IMG/VR virus record: IMGVR_UViG_3300036045_000012
Location: 1-56,277 of that record
DNA from: a virus
Length of the DNA stretch: 56,277 nucleotides
Direction: 5' to 3' (one strand)
This document shows positions 1-9,384 of this stretch, piece by piece. Made by a program: the position numbers and the translations under genes. Numbering within the stretch: position 1 is the stretch's first letter; every line of letters begins with the position of its first letter. The notes under the pieces are model-generated. The model was not told the origin of the DNA. It saw nothing but the letters and a program-made list of their open reading frames with translations, and searched no databases.

Positions 1-1732
1 ACACGGGCGCGACCTACGCAACGGTAAGACGGACGAGCAAGACCTTATCAGGCGCGGCATGTCCAAGAAGGACGCCAGAGCCATTATCGCGGCTGGCGAC
101 GCGCCGCCGCTGACGGTTGAAGACATTGTCGGTCGCGCCCGTGTCCTTCAAAAACAGGGCGGCGCCATCAATGAAACCATTGCCGAGATCGGCGGCCCCG
201 GCCTTCAGCGTCAGGCGCGCGCGGTCGCGAACGTGCCGGGGCCTGGACAGGGCATCGCCGACCGGACTTTTCAAAGTCGTACTGAAACCTTGACGCCGCG
301 CCTGCTCGAAGAGGCGACGCGGGCGACCAGCGAAGTTCCGCGCGCAATTGATCGCGCCGTTCGGTCGAAGGCTGCTGATGCGCGTCGCGCCGTCATTGCT
401 GAGATGGCGCAGACAAAGCCAGTGGGCTGGCGTCCAAACAAGTCGGACAACCGCGCAATCAACGCTGAGCTTGAGATGCGCGGGCAGTCTCTCGCCCAAC
501 TTCGCAATGAATCGCAGCCCCCACCGCCCCGCGACTTCTATGAGGCGCGGGAGGCGCTTCAGCGTGCGCGAAGCGGTCAAGGCCGCGCGGCCTATCGCGA
601 AGCCTACAGCGAGAAGATCAATCAAGACATTGTGCGGGTTCAGGTGGAGCCTTTGATGCGTAACGGCTCGCCTGAGGCGATCGCGAGCGCAGCGCGTCAG
701 CTTGATACAGAACTCCTGCGGGTGCGCTCTGCGATAGCGGACCAACAGCTTCGAGGGCCAAACGCCAACGAGGAAGAGATAAATCGGCTCGTTGCGGAAC
801 TCGATGACATTCAGATTGCTGGCGCACAACTTCGCGCGATCGCATCAGGAAAAGATGTTGAAGGAGTGAATGTTCGCGCGCTCGACTATTATCAGCGTGG
901 TCTTCGCCAACTCTCTGAGGCGGCGGGCCCCCGCACGCCTGAGGGCTCGGCGTTCAGTCAAGCGCGCGAAACCTTCAACAGCCTTGTCGATCAGGTCGCT
1001 CCGAGGTTCGGAGAGGCGCGCAGGCAGTACGGCGAATCCATGCGCGTGGAGGAAATGATGGAGGCCGGGCGGAAGGTCTTCAACATGCCGGAAGGTGAGC
1101 TTGACCAATTGCTGCGCGGTCCGCGCGGGCAGGGTCTCAGCGCCGATGAGCTGGACGGGTTCATGATCGGCGCGCTCGACGCCATACAGTCGAAGATCAA
1201 CGCAGGTGACACAGCGTTTGTCGCGCGTTTCATGAAAAACAAGAACTGGCAGGCGCAACTCGACCGCGCGCTGGGCGCAAAGAACGCCCAGCGCCTACGC
1301 TCTCGGATCGGTCGTGAGGCAGGAATGCGCCGGTTTGAAAATGATGTGAAGGGGGGATCGCGGACGACTCCATTGGCGGAAGACATCAAGTCCCTCACTA
1401 CGGGCGAAGACGAGTTGAGCTTCATCGCTGAAATCATCCAGGGCGGCGGCAATATCCGTAATCCGGTTTTGCGCCGCTTCGCCGCTGCTTACGACCGTTT
1501 CAATCGCCCCGGCATATACAATCGAAACGTCAATGAGGCGCTGTCAAAATGGCTTTACGAAAGGGCTACGCCGAAAAACCTGCGCCAACTGGAACTCGAA
1601 CTTCAGGCCCTTGAGGCGCGGTCAAGTCTAAATCTTCCTGACGGCCTATCGGGGGCCGCCGGCGTGTTTGGCGCACGTATCATGCCTGACGAGGAGAAAA
1701 AGCTCCTTGTCGAGCGCGGCGCCCCGCAATGA
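1..1732 (+). CDS. internal virion (ejection) protein, C-terminal part
   Basis: This is the 3' portion of a gene that starts at 55481 and crosses the circular junction; joined, the protein is about 798 aa and this piece covers residue ~225 to the end. The text is helical, charged and Ala/Arg/Glu-rich, with no enzymatic motif I recognise. Protein context (after P22 gp7/gp20-like proteins and before a giant polyvalent protein) and the hydrophobic Gly/Ala stretches in its N-terminal part suggest a DNA-ejection protein stored in the capsid. An internal ATG at 59 could be mistaken for a start, but it lies in the middle of the conserved frame. The stop overlaps the next start (ATGA at 1729). Confidence 0.8.
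   Translation, partial: HGRDLRNGKTDEQDLIRRGMSKKDARAIIAAGDAPPLTVEDIVGRARVLQKQGGAINETIAEIGGPGLQRQARAVANVPGPGQGIADRTFQSRTETLTPRLLEEATRATSEVPRAIDRAVRSKAADARRAVIAEMAQTKPVGWRPNKSDNRAINAELEMRGQSLAQLRNESQPPPPRDFYEAREALQRARSGQGRAAYREAYSEKINQDIVRVQVEPLMRNGSPEAIASAARQLDTELLRVRSAIADQQLRGPNANEEEINRLVAELDDIQIAGAQLRAIASGKDVEGVNVRALDYYQRGLRQLSEAAGPRTPEGSAFSQARETFNSLVDQVAPRFGEARRQYGESMRVEEMMEAGRKVFNMPEGELDQLLRGPRGQGLSADELDGFMIGALDAIQSKINAGDTAFVARFMKNKNWQAQLDRALGAKNAQRLRSRIGREAGMRRFENDVKGGSRTTPLAEDIKSLTTGEDELSFIAEIIQGGGNIRNPVLRRFAAAYDRFNRPGIYNRNVNEALSKWLYERATPKNLRQLELELQALEARSSLNLPDGLSGAAGVFGARIMPDEEKKLLVERGAPQ
7..132. repeat. terminal direct repeat, left copy
   Basis: Identical to 56152-56277 over 126 bases. 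Bases 1-6 do not match the sequence before the right copy and are probably an assembly or adapter remnant. The reading frame continues through the repeat, so it marks circular or circularly permuted DNA cut inside a gene rather than a T7-like terminal repeat between genes. Confidence 0.95.
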
Positions 1733-4700
1733 GCTTATCGGACCTTTACCTGAGACTACGCGGCTCAGATGAACAGGAAGTGCGGCAGGAACGGTCAGCG
1801 CCCCCCCGCAACACGCCGTCCCCCATGGACGGCGGCCCAAGATCTAGAAAACGCGCTCCGTCGAAAGTTCAATCAAAGGGCGCGAATCAAGCCTCCCGCA
1901 ACCGCATGGCGTCGATTGCGAGGTCGCGTGCGATCTTGGAGGGGATTGAAGACTTGGGCGGGGCGCTTGCGTCGCCTTTCGTGGCGATGGCGACGACGCC
2001 GCTCGGGAAAAACACGATCCGGGAAATGCGCCGGGAAGCGCCGGAAGAGCCTTTCCTTGCCGGGCCGCGCTCGCCGGTGGACACAGACCCGTTCGCGGCG
2101 AATGTCGCCGATGAGATCGTTGTGACGGCGCAGCGGCTTACGCCGGAGGAGAAGGCAGCACGCACAATCGAACGTGCGGGAGAATTCGGCGAGCGTGTTT
2201 GGCGCGATCCTACGACGCAGGCTGTGGCGACGGCGCCGATCCGCGCCGGACAGTGGGCCGCCAAGGCGCCGTTCGATCCTATGGGCGCGCTTGGCGAAGC
2301 TGGCGGCTTCATGTTCCGGGACGCGCCGCGTGCGCTCGCGGAAAGCCCAGTCGGTCAATTCGCCAAAGCCATCTATGTCTATCCCGTCACTGGCGCGATT
2401 GCGGCTGAGCGCCGCGCGCTTGAGGCAGTTGATGCTGGTGAGTTGGACGGCGCGGTCGATGCCTACAAGGACGCTCACATCAACGAACTCCTTACGCTTG
2501 GCAACGCGGCCTTCGGCGCAGGCGATGCTGTGTTTCTGGCGAATCTCGGAAGAGGAGCGCGGGGCGCCAAAGCAGGCCCGCTGGCGGATGAGGCGTTTGC
2601 GCCGGCGGCTCCGCTGCGCGCGCCTGAGGCGCCAGGAACAGTCGCCGAAGAACTCATGCGCTTGCCCCCACAGAAAGCGGGCGAGCCCCCGGAACTCACG
2701 GCGTATCGCAACGCGCTTATCGAAGAACGCAACGCCGAGATCGCGGCGGAGAACGCAGCAAAGGCCGGGCAGCGCACGGCTGGCTTCGGTCATGCCAATA
2801 CGTTGGCGCAGCGCAGGGCGCTGGAGGAGGCGACGGCGCGCAACGGCGGGGCGTTTTCTCCCGCGCCACGCTATGGCGAGAATGCGCTGTCCGAGCCCGT
2901 CCCGGTCACGCCTGCTCGCGTCGATCCGGTCAACCGGATGCGCTTTAGCGCAAGCGATCCGCCGGACCGGGGGGCGCTCTTTCCGCAAGCCCCTCAAGGC
3001 GCTCTCTCCGATCCGTTCGAGCCGATAGGCAATGCAAGGGGAGGAGCGCCGCAGGCGGGGGTGGGCGCCAGCGCAGCGAATGATCGCGGGCTTGTCGGAG
3101 CGGTGCGCGGCGCGCTCGCCGAAGATGCTGCCGCGTTGCGCAATCGCCCGCGCAATCTGCGGGCGGCATCGACCGTGGAAACCGTGCGGGCTCGGAACAT
3201 GGGCGTGGTGCCTGGGGATGATGGAGTCTATGCGCGCGGCTACCACGGGTCTCCTAACGAGTTCAATCGCTTGGACGAAGGACGCATAGGGACTGGAAAT
3301 AGCCGTGGGGAGGGCGGATACGGATTCTATTTCTTCGACGATGCGGATCTTGCGGCCAGCCGCGGGCATGTCTACGCAGCGGACCTGCCGGATGGCCCCT
3401 ACATTGACTTCGATGCGCCGGTTTCCGAGCAACCGGAAGCCGTCAAGGCTGCACTGAGAGCCCTTGGAATCAATGTTGAGCGCGCCCCTCCTCCGGGGCT
3501 CTCCATACGCAGATCGCCTGACGGGTCAGTGGACCTGCAGATGCCCGGCGAGGACGGCTGGCGGACGTTCAGAAGCGAAGCGGCGGCGAGAGGGTATGCC
3601 GCGCGCGCCTCCGGCGCAGATGTCTATCATGAGCTCGCACGCAAGCTCGGCGGCCAACGCGCAGCGTCGGAAGCGCTTGCGGACGCGGGAATAGCAGGCG
3701 TCCGTTCACCTGGGCGTGCAGGCGGGACAGTGACCAATGTGTTCCCGCGCAACGGCGAAGGGCCTCGGTTGCTCAGTCGGGACGGCCGCCCTCTCCCCGG
3801 CAACCAGCAAAGACTGGCCCCGGATGAACCGGAGGGGGTGTTTGCGCCGGCGCGGGGTCGTCAAGGGGAACAAAGCAATGGTATCGGAAACGAAACGAAC
3901 AGAACATCTACGGAACGTCTCATAAACCCTTGGCGAGAAGAAAAAGCGCCACATGGAACGACTGCAGGGGCTCTCGCCGATTACTCTGACGGACTATCGT
4001 GGGCCGAAGTGGCCCGCCGAAACGGGCACTCCGGCGCAGATTCCGCGAAGCAAAACGTGAACCTCCTGCTACGCCGCGCCCGCCTCCGTATTGCTGACGG
4101 CCATAGCATCGAGAAAGTGGCCGCTGAAAACGGCACGGATGCGAAGACCCTCCAGCGGGCATTGGATGCGGGTCCTCGCCCACCCCGTGTTAAGAGCGAC
4201 GCCAACAAAGAACTGCTTGAGCGAATTGTTCCGCTTTGGAACCGCAGTTCGGTTGGTGCAGACGGAGTCGAAGTTCCTGCGCTTTCCCTGAGGCAGATCG
4301 CCGAGGAGCTCAACCTGCCGTTTGGCAAGGTCGCAGGTGTAATCAGCCGTTCTGACGACACAAGGCTGCGCCCGCGCATCCCGGGATCGCTTCGCGGATG
4401 GAAACCGGGAAGCGGCGGCATTGACCCGTGGTCTAACAACGCGCGCGCCGCACGGTCGGTGAACACCAAAAAGCCTGACGCCGCCAACATCTTCGCCCCT
4501 CTTGGCTATGGCTCTCTTGGCGGAGCGCTAGCGCTTGGGGCGGGGGATGCAGAGGCGCAGGAAGGCGACGAGATTGAAGCCCTGAAACAGCGTATCGCCG
4601 AACTGGAAGAAGACGAACGCCTCGTCAACAATCTCAATGACCCCGCCTCGGTCCGGAAAGTCCAGCGCCGGATCAATGTCAACGACGACGGGGTTATCGG

Positions 4701-5508
4701 CGTGGAGACGAGACAAGCGATTGACGCTTACAGGGAGCGCGTGCGCGGGGATCTGGGCGAAGCGCGCGCGCGCCTTCAGGCCTTTGAAGAGGCGGAGGCC
4801 GAACAATCCACCAGGGCCACGCCGTTCCAGCAAGCGGCGCGCGAGTTTGGTCCCTATGCCGGTCTTGGCGCCGGGCTGCTGTTAGGCCACCTCACCCGTG
4901 GCGGCGCGGTCCGCGGCGCCGATCGTGCGCTGGCGGCGCGCAATGCGCGGGCGGACGCCTTGCTCACGGAAGCGCCCTTGCGCGGCGGCCCGAAGGCGGC
5001 GGCTAAGCGCGTCGGCAATCTCAACGATTTCTGGTGGCGCGGCGGCGCGGGAAATCGCGTGCCGTTCGAGGCGGCGAAAACACCGCGCGGTTTCAAGCCG
5101 CGCAAGGACGCCGCCGCCGCCTCCGAGCTCTTCCAACCACAGGCGACCCTGCTCCGCATCCCCGATTATGGTTTCATGGGACTTGGCGCACTGGACGCAA
5201 CGATTGCAACCGGGTTCCTGAATGAGGCCAAACGCGAGCAGGAAGCGGCGCGGGAAGCAGTGCGGCTTGATCCCAGCGTCGCCAATCGCGTTCGTCTTGA
5301 ACAGGCCAATGACGCAGTGGCTCTCTGGACGTCCGCGCAGCGCTTCGGCATTGGGATGGCGACCGGACGCGGAGGATCAGCGTTCACGCACCGCTACTCG
5401 AACGCGCGCCCGAATGTCGCCTTGGCGGATCGAGAGCGGATTCTTCTCAACCAGTATCTGACAGCCAAGCGCAAGCCGAAACCAAAGCCTAAGAAGGCGA
5501 CCGACTAG
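1729..5508 (+). CDS. giant polyvalent virion protein with ART-like, HTH and peptidoglycan-binding-like regions
   Basis: 1259 aa, starting inside the previous stop codon. Residues ~505-680 resemble the ART-PolyVal family of ADP-ribosyltransferases: YHGSPNEF (His motif), YGFYFF (Tyr motif) and a late segment with ASEALADAGIAGVR. Residues ~750-890 contain repeated helix-turn-helix-like text (WAEVARRNGH, IEKVAAENG, LRQIAEELNLP). Residues ~972-1001 resemble a PG_binding_1 domain (VRKVQRRI...DGVIGVETRQAI). Gly-rich hydrophobic patches lie near 930 and 1045, and the C-terminus is Lys/Pro-rich. It is last in the late virion block, so it is probably packaged and ejected into the host. The third ART catalytic residue is not certain. 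Confidence 0.75.
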   Translation: MSLSDLYLRLRGSDEQEVRQERSAPPRNTPSPMDGGPRSRKRAPSKVQSKGANQASRNRMASIARSRAILEGIEDLGGALASPFVAMATTPLGKNTIREMRREAPEEPFLAGPRSPVDTDPFAANVADEIVVTAQRLTPEEKAARTIERAGEFGERVWRDPTTQAVATAPIRAGQWAAKAPFDPMGALGEAGGFMFRDAPRALAESPVGQFAKAIYVYPVTGAIAAERRALEAVDAGELDGAVDAYKDAHINELLTLGNAAFGAGDAVFLANLGRGARGAKAGPLADEAFAPAAPLRAPEAPGTVAEELMRLPPQKAGEPPELTAYRNALIEERNAEIAAENAAKAGQRTAGFGHANTLAQRRALEEATARNGGAFSPAPRYGENALSEPVPVTPARVDPVNRMRFSASDPPDRGALFPQAPQGALSDPFEPIGNARGGAPQAGVGASAANDRGLVGAVRGALAEDAAALRNRPRNLRAASTVETVRARNMGVVPGDDGVYARGYHGSPNEFNRLDEGRIGTGNSRGEGGYGFYFFDDADLAASRGHVYAADLPDGPYIDFDAPVSEQPEAVKAALRALGINVERAPPPGLSIRRSPDGSVDLQMPGEDGWRTFRSEAAARGYAARASGADVYHELARKLGGQRAASEALADAGIAGVRSPGRAGGTVTNVFPRNGEGPRLLSRDGRPLPGNQQRLAPDEPEGVFAPARGRQGEQSNGIGNETNRTSTERLINPWREEKAPHGTTAGALADYSDGLSWAEVARRNGHSGADSAKQNVNLLLRRARLRIADGHSIEKVAAENGTDAKTLQRALDAGPRPPRVKSDANKELLERIVPLWNRSSVGADGVEVPALSLRQIAEELNLPFGKVAGVISRSDDTRLRPRIPGSLRGWKPGSGGIDPWSNNARAARSVNTKKPDAANIFAPLGYGSLGGALALGAGDAEAQEGDEIEALKQRIAELEEDERLVNNLNDPASVRKVQRRINVNDDGVIGVETRQAIDAYRERVRGDLGEARARLQAFEEAEAEQSTRATPFQQAAREFGPYAGLGAGLLLGHLTRGGAVRGADRALAARNARADALLTEAPLRGGPKAAAKRVGNLNDFWWRGGAGNRVPFEAAKTPRGFKPRKDAAAASELFQPQATLLRIPDYGFMGLGALDATIATGFLNEAKREQEAAREAVRLDPSVANRVRLEQANDAVALWTSAQRFGIGMATGRGGSAFTHRYSNARPNVALADRERILLNQYLTAKRKPKPKPKKATD

Positions 5509-5693
5509 TCGGCGCGCGGGAGCCTCCGGCCTTGCCAATAGACCATCGCACATCCGGCGGCGCCAACGGCGATCATGGTAATCGCCAACCACAAAGGCAG
5601 GATGAAGGTCCGGTCCGAAGGGGAGAGGCGGTCAAGCACGCCGTTCGCTCCAAGAACGCCGTTGAGGAAAAAGAACCACCACGCGCTTTTCAT
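5505..5693 (-). CDS. small two-TM membrane protein
   Basis: 62 aa from the ATG at 5693, with two hydrophobic helices (SAWWFFFLNGVLG and FILPLWLAITMIAVGAAG) and a basic tail (QGRRLPRAD). It is antisense to the late genes and its stop overlaps the end of the giant virion gene by four bases. A GGGAGG lies about 19 nt upstream, which is far for a ribosome site; a TTG at 5732 is an alternative start. With the adjacent lipoprotein it looks like a separately transcribed moron. No family recognised. Confidence 0.6.
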   Translation of the reverse strand: MKSAWWFFFLNGVLGANGVLDRLSPSDRTFILPLWLAITMIAVGAAGCAMVYWQGRRLPRAD

Positions 5694-5754
5694 GTTCCGG
5701 AGTCTGCCACAACCTCCCGAGAAAACCAGCAAAAAGCGAAGGATCGGGCCCTCG

Positions 5755-5770
5755 CATAAGCAATCTTATG
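5755..5770. repeat. inverted repeat CATAAG-CAAT-CTTATG
   Basis: Perfect 6-bp arms with a 4-base centre, in the AT-richer gap between the lipoprotein stop and the small membrane protein gene. It could be an operator or a short hairpin separating the two minus-strand genes. Confidence 0.5.
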
Positions 5771-5783
5771 TAAAATCAGGAGG

Positions 5784-6095
5784 TTAGCACCCTGCCGTCC
5801 TGTAGCCGACCACCCGTTCCACGCCGTCATCGCCCGTCTTTGCGAAAAGGGTGCGGATGCAATCGAAGGGGATAGACGAAGCGGCGATCTGCGTTTCGAC
5901 GGTCGCGCCGGTCGAGGTGCGCTCAATCTCGGAGCGGGCGGTCGAGCCGTCAGGCATTGCGAATTTCGTGCGCGGGACGCCGCGATCGACAAACGCCTCC
6001 TGAATGGGACGGCCCACATAGGAGGCCATCTCCTTTTCCACGCTAGCGCATCCAGCCAGAAGCGTCGCTGCCAAAGCGAAGACCAAACCCCGCAT
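5784..6095 (-). CDS. small lipoprotein
   Basis: 103 aa. The start ATG at 6095 is chosen because GGAGGGG lies directly upstream. Residues 1-18 form a type II signal peptide with lipobox LAGC, followed by a soluble domain (SYVGRPIQEAFVDRGVPRTK) ending in Cys. It is on the opposite strand to the flanking late genes and divergent from the tail spike. Position and export signal suggest a lysogenic-conversion or superinfection-exclusion moron, but the function is inferred from context only. Confidence 0.75.
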   Translation of the reverse strand: MRGLVFALAATLLAGCASVEKEMASYVGRPIQEAFVDRGVPRTKFAMPDGSTARSEIERTSTGATVETQIAASSIPFDCIRTLFAKTGDDGVERVVGYRTAGC

Positions 6096-6160
6096 CATCC
6101 CCTCCGCGTCCATTCCGGACGAACCCGCCATGCCTTGGCGCGCCACGATAATCTGCGCCC

Positions 6161-8524
6161 ATGGGATATCGCCTCGACCTCGGGCAAGCGCATCAGATAA
6201 CGTCCTCCGGCGCGCCACAAACCGGAGCTTTACTCTACGTCTATGCCAACACGACGACAACCCCGGTGGCGTTGTTCTCGGACTTCGACACGCTTGTGTC
6301 TGCGGCGAATCCGGTGGTGGCGGATTCTACGGGCCGCTTCCCGTATCGCTTCACTGCTGCTGAAGGGCCGCATACTTATGTCCTGAAGACAGCGGCGGGC
6401 GTGACCCTCTGGAGCGCCGACGACATCTTCGCCTACCCAGGCGACGTCGTCACGCTCCTCGCCAATGCGGGAGCCGTGTTCGCGACCCGCACTGCGGCGA
6501 TCGCCGCAACGATCCCCTCGACAGTTACCGCCATCGAAGTTCTACAGTACGCGGCAGGAACTTCGTACGCTGGATCACGCGCGCACTACCGGCGCGATAC
6601 CTCCGCTCCCTCCCACGCCGCCTATTTCCAGAGCGCGGACGGGGCCTATTGGGTGATGGACGAGCCCGACGCCTGGCTGAAAATGCTCGGCGCGGTCGAC
6701 GGGACGGGCGTCAATTCCCGCACGGCGGTGCAGAACCTCTTCGCGCTTCTGGCGGCGGAGGGCGCTTCGGTCGGCCGCGGCGAGATCGCACAATACCGGC
6801 TCGACAGCGGCGTCACCGGAACCGCTCCGGTGAAGTTCATCGGCGCGGGATCGGGCTCTGGCGGCGGCACAGCGACGAACGCAAACGCCACTGTCTTCAT
6901 GGTCAACTTCACCAACGGCGATGGGTTTGCGTTCACCACGCCTTACGGTGTCGACCTGTCGGGCTTGCGCATCGAGGACAACACCGGCGCGCGGGCGTCG
7001 GGCGCAGGCCTTGCGATCATCGGCTCGTCCGGCGTCAACGCCAATTCCCGCCTCACGGACGTTTCCACTTCCGGACAATATGACGGCATCCGCCTGCAGG
7101 ACGTGGCCTATCCGATCATCGACGGAGGCTATGACCAGGCATGGAAGCGCAGCGCCATCCGCTGCACCGTCGTCCAGGCGATCGAGAATTCCTTCGGGCA
7201 CATCCGCGACCGCTACTGCTTCGGCGACACGACGGCGGGCACGACGCAGGAAAGCTGCATTCACACCGAAGGGGGTTACCTTCTCGTCTCCGGCGGTCTC
7301 GCGCTTGGCGCACAGTACGGCTTTCGCTGCGTCCTCGGCGCCGGCTACCAGGCCGGCAACATCACAATCCGCGATCACAAGGCGGAAGAGAACGACATTG
7401 CAGGATGGCAATTTCAGGCGGGCGCAGGCGCGGCGCTCGCCATGCTTCTCATTGATGGCGGCGAGTTCGCGAACGACACGACCCACGGCAATTACCGGGC
7501 CGGCGTCCGCTTCGTCGATAACGGCTCCGACTGGCTATCTGTCTTTGTCGTTTCGAACATGCGGGGACGTCCGCGGATCACGCGCAACGACAGCGCCGCG
7601 TTCGAGATCGAGACCGGCGTCGACGGCACGATCTGCGATTCAGAAGTCGAACTCATGTCTGGGTCCAGCACGACGGCCTATGGCTGCCGGGTCGGCGCGC
7701 AGGTCAAGCGGCTCCGCATCCAGAACGTGAAGTTCAAGGGCTTCACTACGCCTTATGTCTTCTCGGGGACAGACAATGTTCTGCTTGAGGATTTCGCGAC
7801 GGGCCTCACGGTTGCGCAGGTGAACGCGCTGGCGACCGGATGCATCGACGGGTCGCGTGTTCTCGTCACGAATGGAAAGAAAGGCTCGGTCCCCCTCACC
7901 GCCGGCAGCGAAACGCTGATCGCGGTCCTGCGCAGCGGGCAATGGGAATGCGAGACCGCCTCCGGCGCCGAGGTCAAGCTGAACTCCGGCACGGTGTCGG
8001 CCGCGGCGACGCTGGACATTCCGTTCCTGGCTTCCGTCTATGGATCTGGGTTCAGGGGGTTCCAGATCGAGCTCGACTCCATGATCCCGGCGACCGACGG
8101 GGCGATCCCGTGGTTGAGGACTTCGACCAATGGCGGGTCTAGCTTCGATGCGGGCGCCAATGACTACGAGTATGCGGCGCATGCAATTCGCAACGACGGC
8201 ACGGTTGCTGCGCAGGTGTATGACGGCGGCTTGGGTGCCGCACAGATCGCGCTCGGCCGTACCGACGGCGGCGGAACCGGGGTCGGCAATGGTAGCGACG
8301 AAGGTTTCAACGCCACGCTGAAGATCATGAACCCGACCTCCTCCGCGCTGAAGGGCCGCGTCACCTATGACTGCGTCTATCTCGACGACAGCGCGGGCGT
8401 CGGCGTGTGGCGCGTCGCCGGCGCAGGCTACCGGGCGACGGCGCAGGACACGGACGCGCTCCGCTTCATGTTCTCGACAGGCAATATCGCCTCGGGTCGC
8501 TGGGCGCTTTACGGGATCCGATAA
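6161..8524 (+). CDS. tail spike / tail fibre with beta-helix
   Basis: 787 aa. Residues ~10-105 match the N-terminal module common in podoviral tail spikes (GALLYVYANTTTTPVALFSD, NPVVADSTGRFPYRF). The middle (~170-600) has pectin-lyase-like repetitive text with many short G/N/D turns (GLRIEDNTGARASG, ITIRDHK) as in right-handed beta-helices. The C-terminal ~180 residues look like a beta-sandwich. It would bind and possibly degrade a host surface polysaccharide. It stands immediately upstream of the lysis genes. No strong ribosome site is visible before the ATG. Confidence 0.85.
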   Translation: MGYRLDLGQAHQITSSGAPQTGALLYVYANTTTTPVALFSDFDTLVSAANPVVADSTGRFPYRFTAAEGPHTYVLKTAAGVTLWSADDIFAYPGDVVTLLANAGAVFATRTAAIAATIPSTVTAIEVLQYAAGTSYAGSRAHYRRDTSAPSHAAYFQSADGAYWVMDEPDAWLKMLGAVDGTGVNSRTAVQNLFALLAAEGASVGRGEIAQYRLDSGVTGTAPVKFIGAGSGSGGGTATNANATVFMVNFTNGDGFAFTTPYGVDLSGLRIEDNTGARASGAGLAIIGSSGVNANSRLTDVSTSGQYDGIRLQDVAYPIIDGGYDQAWKRSAIRCTVVQAIENSFGHIRDRYCFGDTTAGTTQESCIHTEGGYLLVSGGLALGAQYGFRCVLGAGYQAGNITIRDHKAEENDIAGWQFQAGAGAALAMLLIDGGEFANDTTHGNYRAGVRFVDNGSDWLSVFVVSNMRGRPRITRNDSAAFEIETGVDGTICDSEVELMSGSSTTAYGCRVGAQVKRLRIQNVKFKGFTTPYVFSGTDNVLLEDFATGLTVAQVNALATGCIDGSRVLVTNGKKGSVPLTAGSETLIAVLRSGQWECETASGAEVKLNSGTVSAAATLDIPFLASVYGSGFRGFQIELDSMIPATDGAIPWLRTSTNGGSSFDAGANDYEYAAHAIRNDGTVAAQVYDGGLGAAQIALGRTDGGGTGVGNGSDEGFNATLKIMNPTSSALKGRVTYDCVYLDDSAGVGVWRVAGAGYRATAQDTDALRFMFSTGNIASGRWALYGIR

Positions 8525-8561
8525 ACCCGCGCCGCGCTGCGCCGTGGCGATACTGGGCTCC

Positions 8562-8888
8562 ATGAGCGAAGCATCTCCCCCGCGCGGCGGCGTGGTCCCT
8601 CCCTCAAGCCATGATGCTTTCGAGGACTTCATCGGCCGCCGCAAGGACTGGATTGTGATGTTCAACCGCGTCGTGCGTCCGGCGCTGTTCGGCGGGATTT
8701 CCGTGGCCGTCGTGCTGATGGTGCTGATGGTGGGGCTTGCCTTCGGGGTTGCGGCGATGCGCGCGGCATTTGCTCTGCCGGTTGGCGACATGTCGCTCGG
8801 CTTCGCACCGCTCCTGCTCGCCGCGCTTCCGATCATCTTGCATCCGATCACCCGGTCTTTTGACAAGCGCGCACGGGTGGCGGACTGA
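8562..8888 (+). CDS. holin-like two-TM protein
   Basis: 108 aa. A cytoplasmic-looking N-terminus (~35 residues) is followed by two hydrophobic helices (~GGISVAVVLMVLMVGLAFGV and ~LGFAPLLLAALPIIL) and a basic tail (RSFDKRARVAD). It is first in the lysis cassette and translationally coupled to the next gene (TGATG at 8886). A holin role is inferred from topology and position. Confidence 0.65.
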   Translation: MSEASPPRGGVVPPSSHDAFEDFIGRRKDWIVMFNRVVRPALFGGISVAVVLMVLMVGLAFGVAAMRAAFALPVGDMSLGFAPLLLAALPIILHPITRSFDKRARVAD

Positions 8889-9142
8889 TGACCTTCACCG
8901 TATCTGCAGAGTTGATCCTTTCGCTTGCGATCGTGCTCATCGGGCTTGGCGTAGGTTGGGGCCTTTTCCGCGGCGCCATGGCCTCCGTGGTGGAACGGGT
9001 GGACAAGCTGGAAGTCCGACATGACACGCACGTCGAGAAAGTCGACAAGCTCTGCACGGACGTTTCCGCGCTTGTGGCGCGGATCGACATGATCTTCACG
9101 ATGGGGCGGCAGGACGCGGTTCTCCGCAAGGGCGGCGCATGA
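8888..9142 (+). CDS. small TM plus coiled-coil lysis-cassette protein
   Basis: 84 aa: one N-terminal TM helix (AELILSLAIVLIGLGVGWGLF), then a charged amphipathic coiled coil (RVDKLEVRHDTHVEKVDKL). The topology resembles XhlA-type or class III holin-like proteins. It overlaps both neighbours by stop/start codons, so it belongs to the lysis operon. Alternatives are an antiholin or an accessory membrane protein. Confidence 0.6.
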   Translation: MTFTVSAELILSLAIVLIGLGVGWGLFRGAMASVVERVDKLEVRHDTHVEKVDKLCTDVSALVARIDMIFTMGRQDAVLRKGGA

Positions 9143-9384
9143 CGCTCTCCGCCTTCGACGGCCGCACCCAAATCTGGCTCGACCGCATCTCCAAGCAGAC
9201 GATCAAGAAGGACCGCTACGGGGACGAGTTCACCCTGAGCGCGCCGATCGTGCGGTGTCCGCTCTGCGGGCGCGGCATTCGCGGCGAGGGTTCCGAGCTT
9301 GCGGAGAACTGCCCGCACAACCGGATCGGCGGCGCGCTCCCCTGCCCCATGGCGGTTAGCCATGCTGCGGAGGTGCGCGCTTGA
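9139..9384 (+). CDS. small zinc-ribbon-like protein
   Basis: 81 aa with CPLCGRGI ... NCPHNR ... PCPM, a likely Cys/His metal site. It starts with an ATGA overlap and is followed by a TTGA-coupled gene. The family is unknown to me; position inside the lysis cassette does not by itself show a lysis role. Confidence 0.65.
   Translation: MTLSAFDGRTQIWLDRISKQTIKKDRYGDEFTLSAPIVRCPLCGRGIRGEGSELAENCPHNRIGGALPCPMAVSHAAEVRA

Noticed and set aside
7-132. T7-like direct terminal repeat
   Set aside because: The repeat lies inside a reading frame that is continuous across it, so it is assembly overlap or circular permutation.
59-1732. A separate 557-aa gene starting at 59
   Set aside because: The frame is open upstream and joins the gene beginning at 55481 across the circular junction; the ATG is internal.
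1873-3432. Long minus-strand open frame (519 codons) opposite the giant virion gene
   Set aside because: Arg/Ala-rich shadow of a high-GC gene; the + frame has recognisable domains and coupling.
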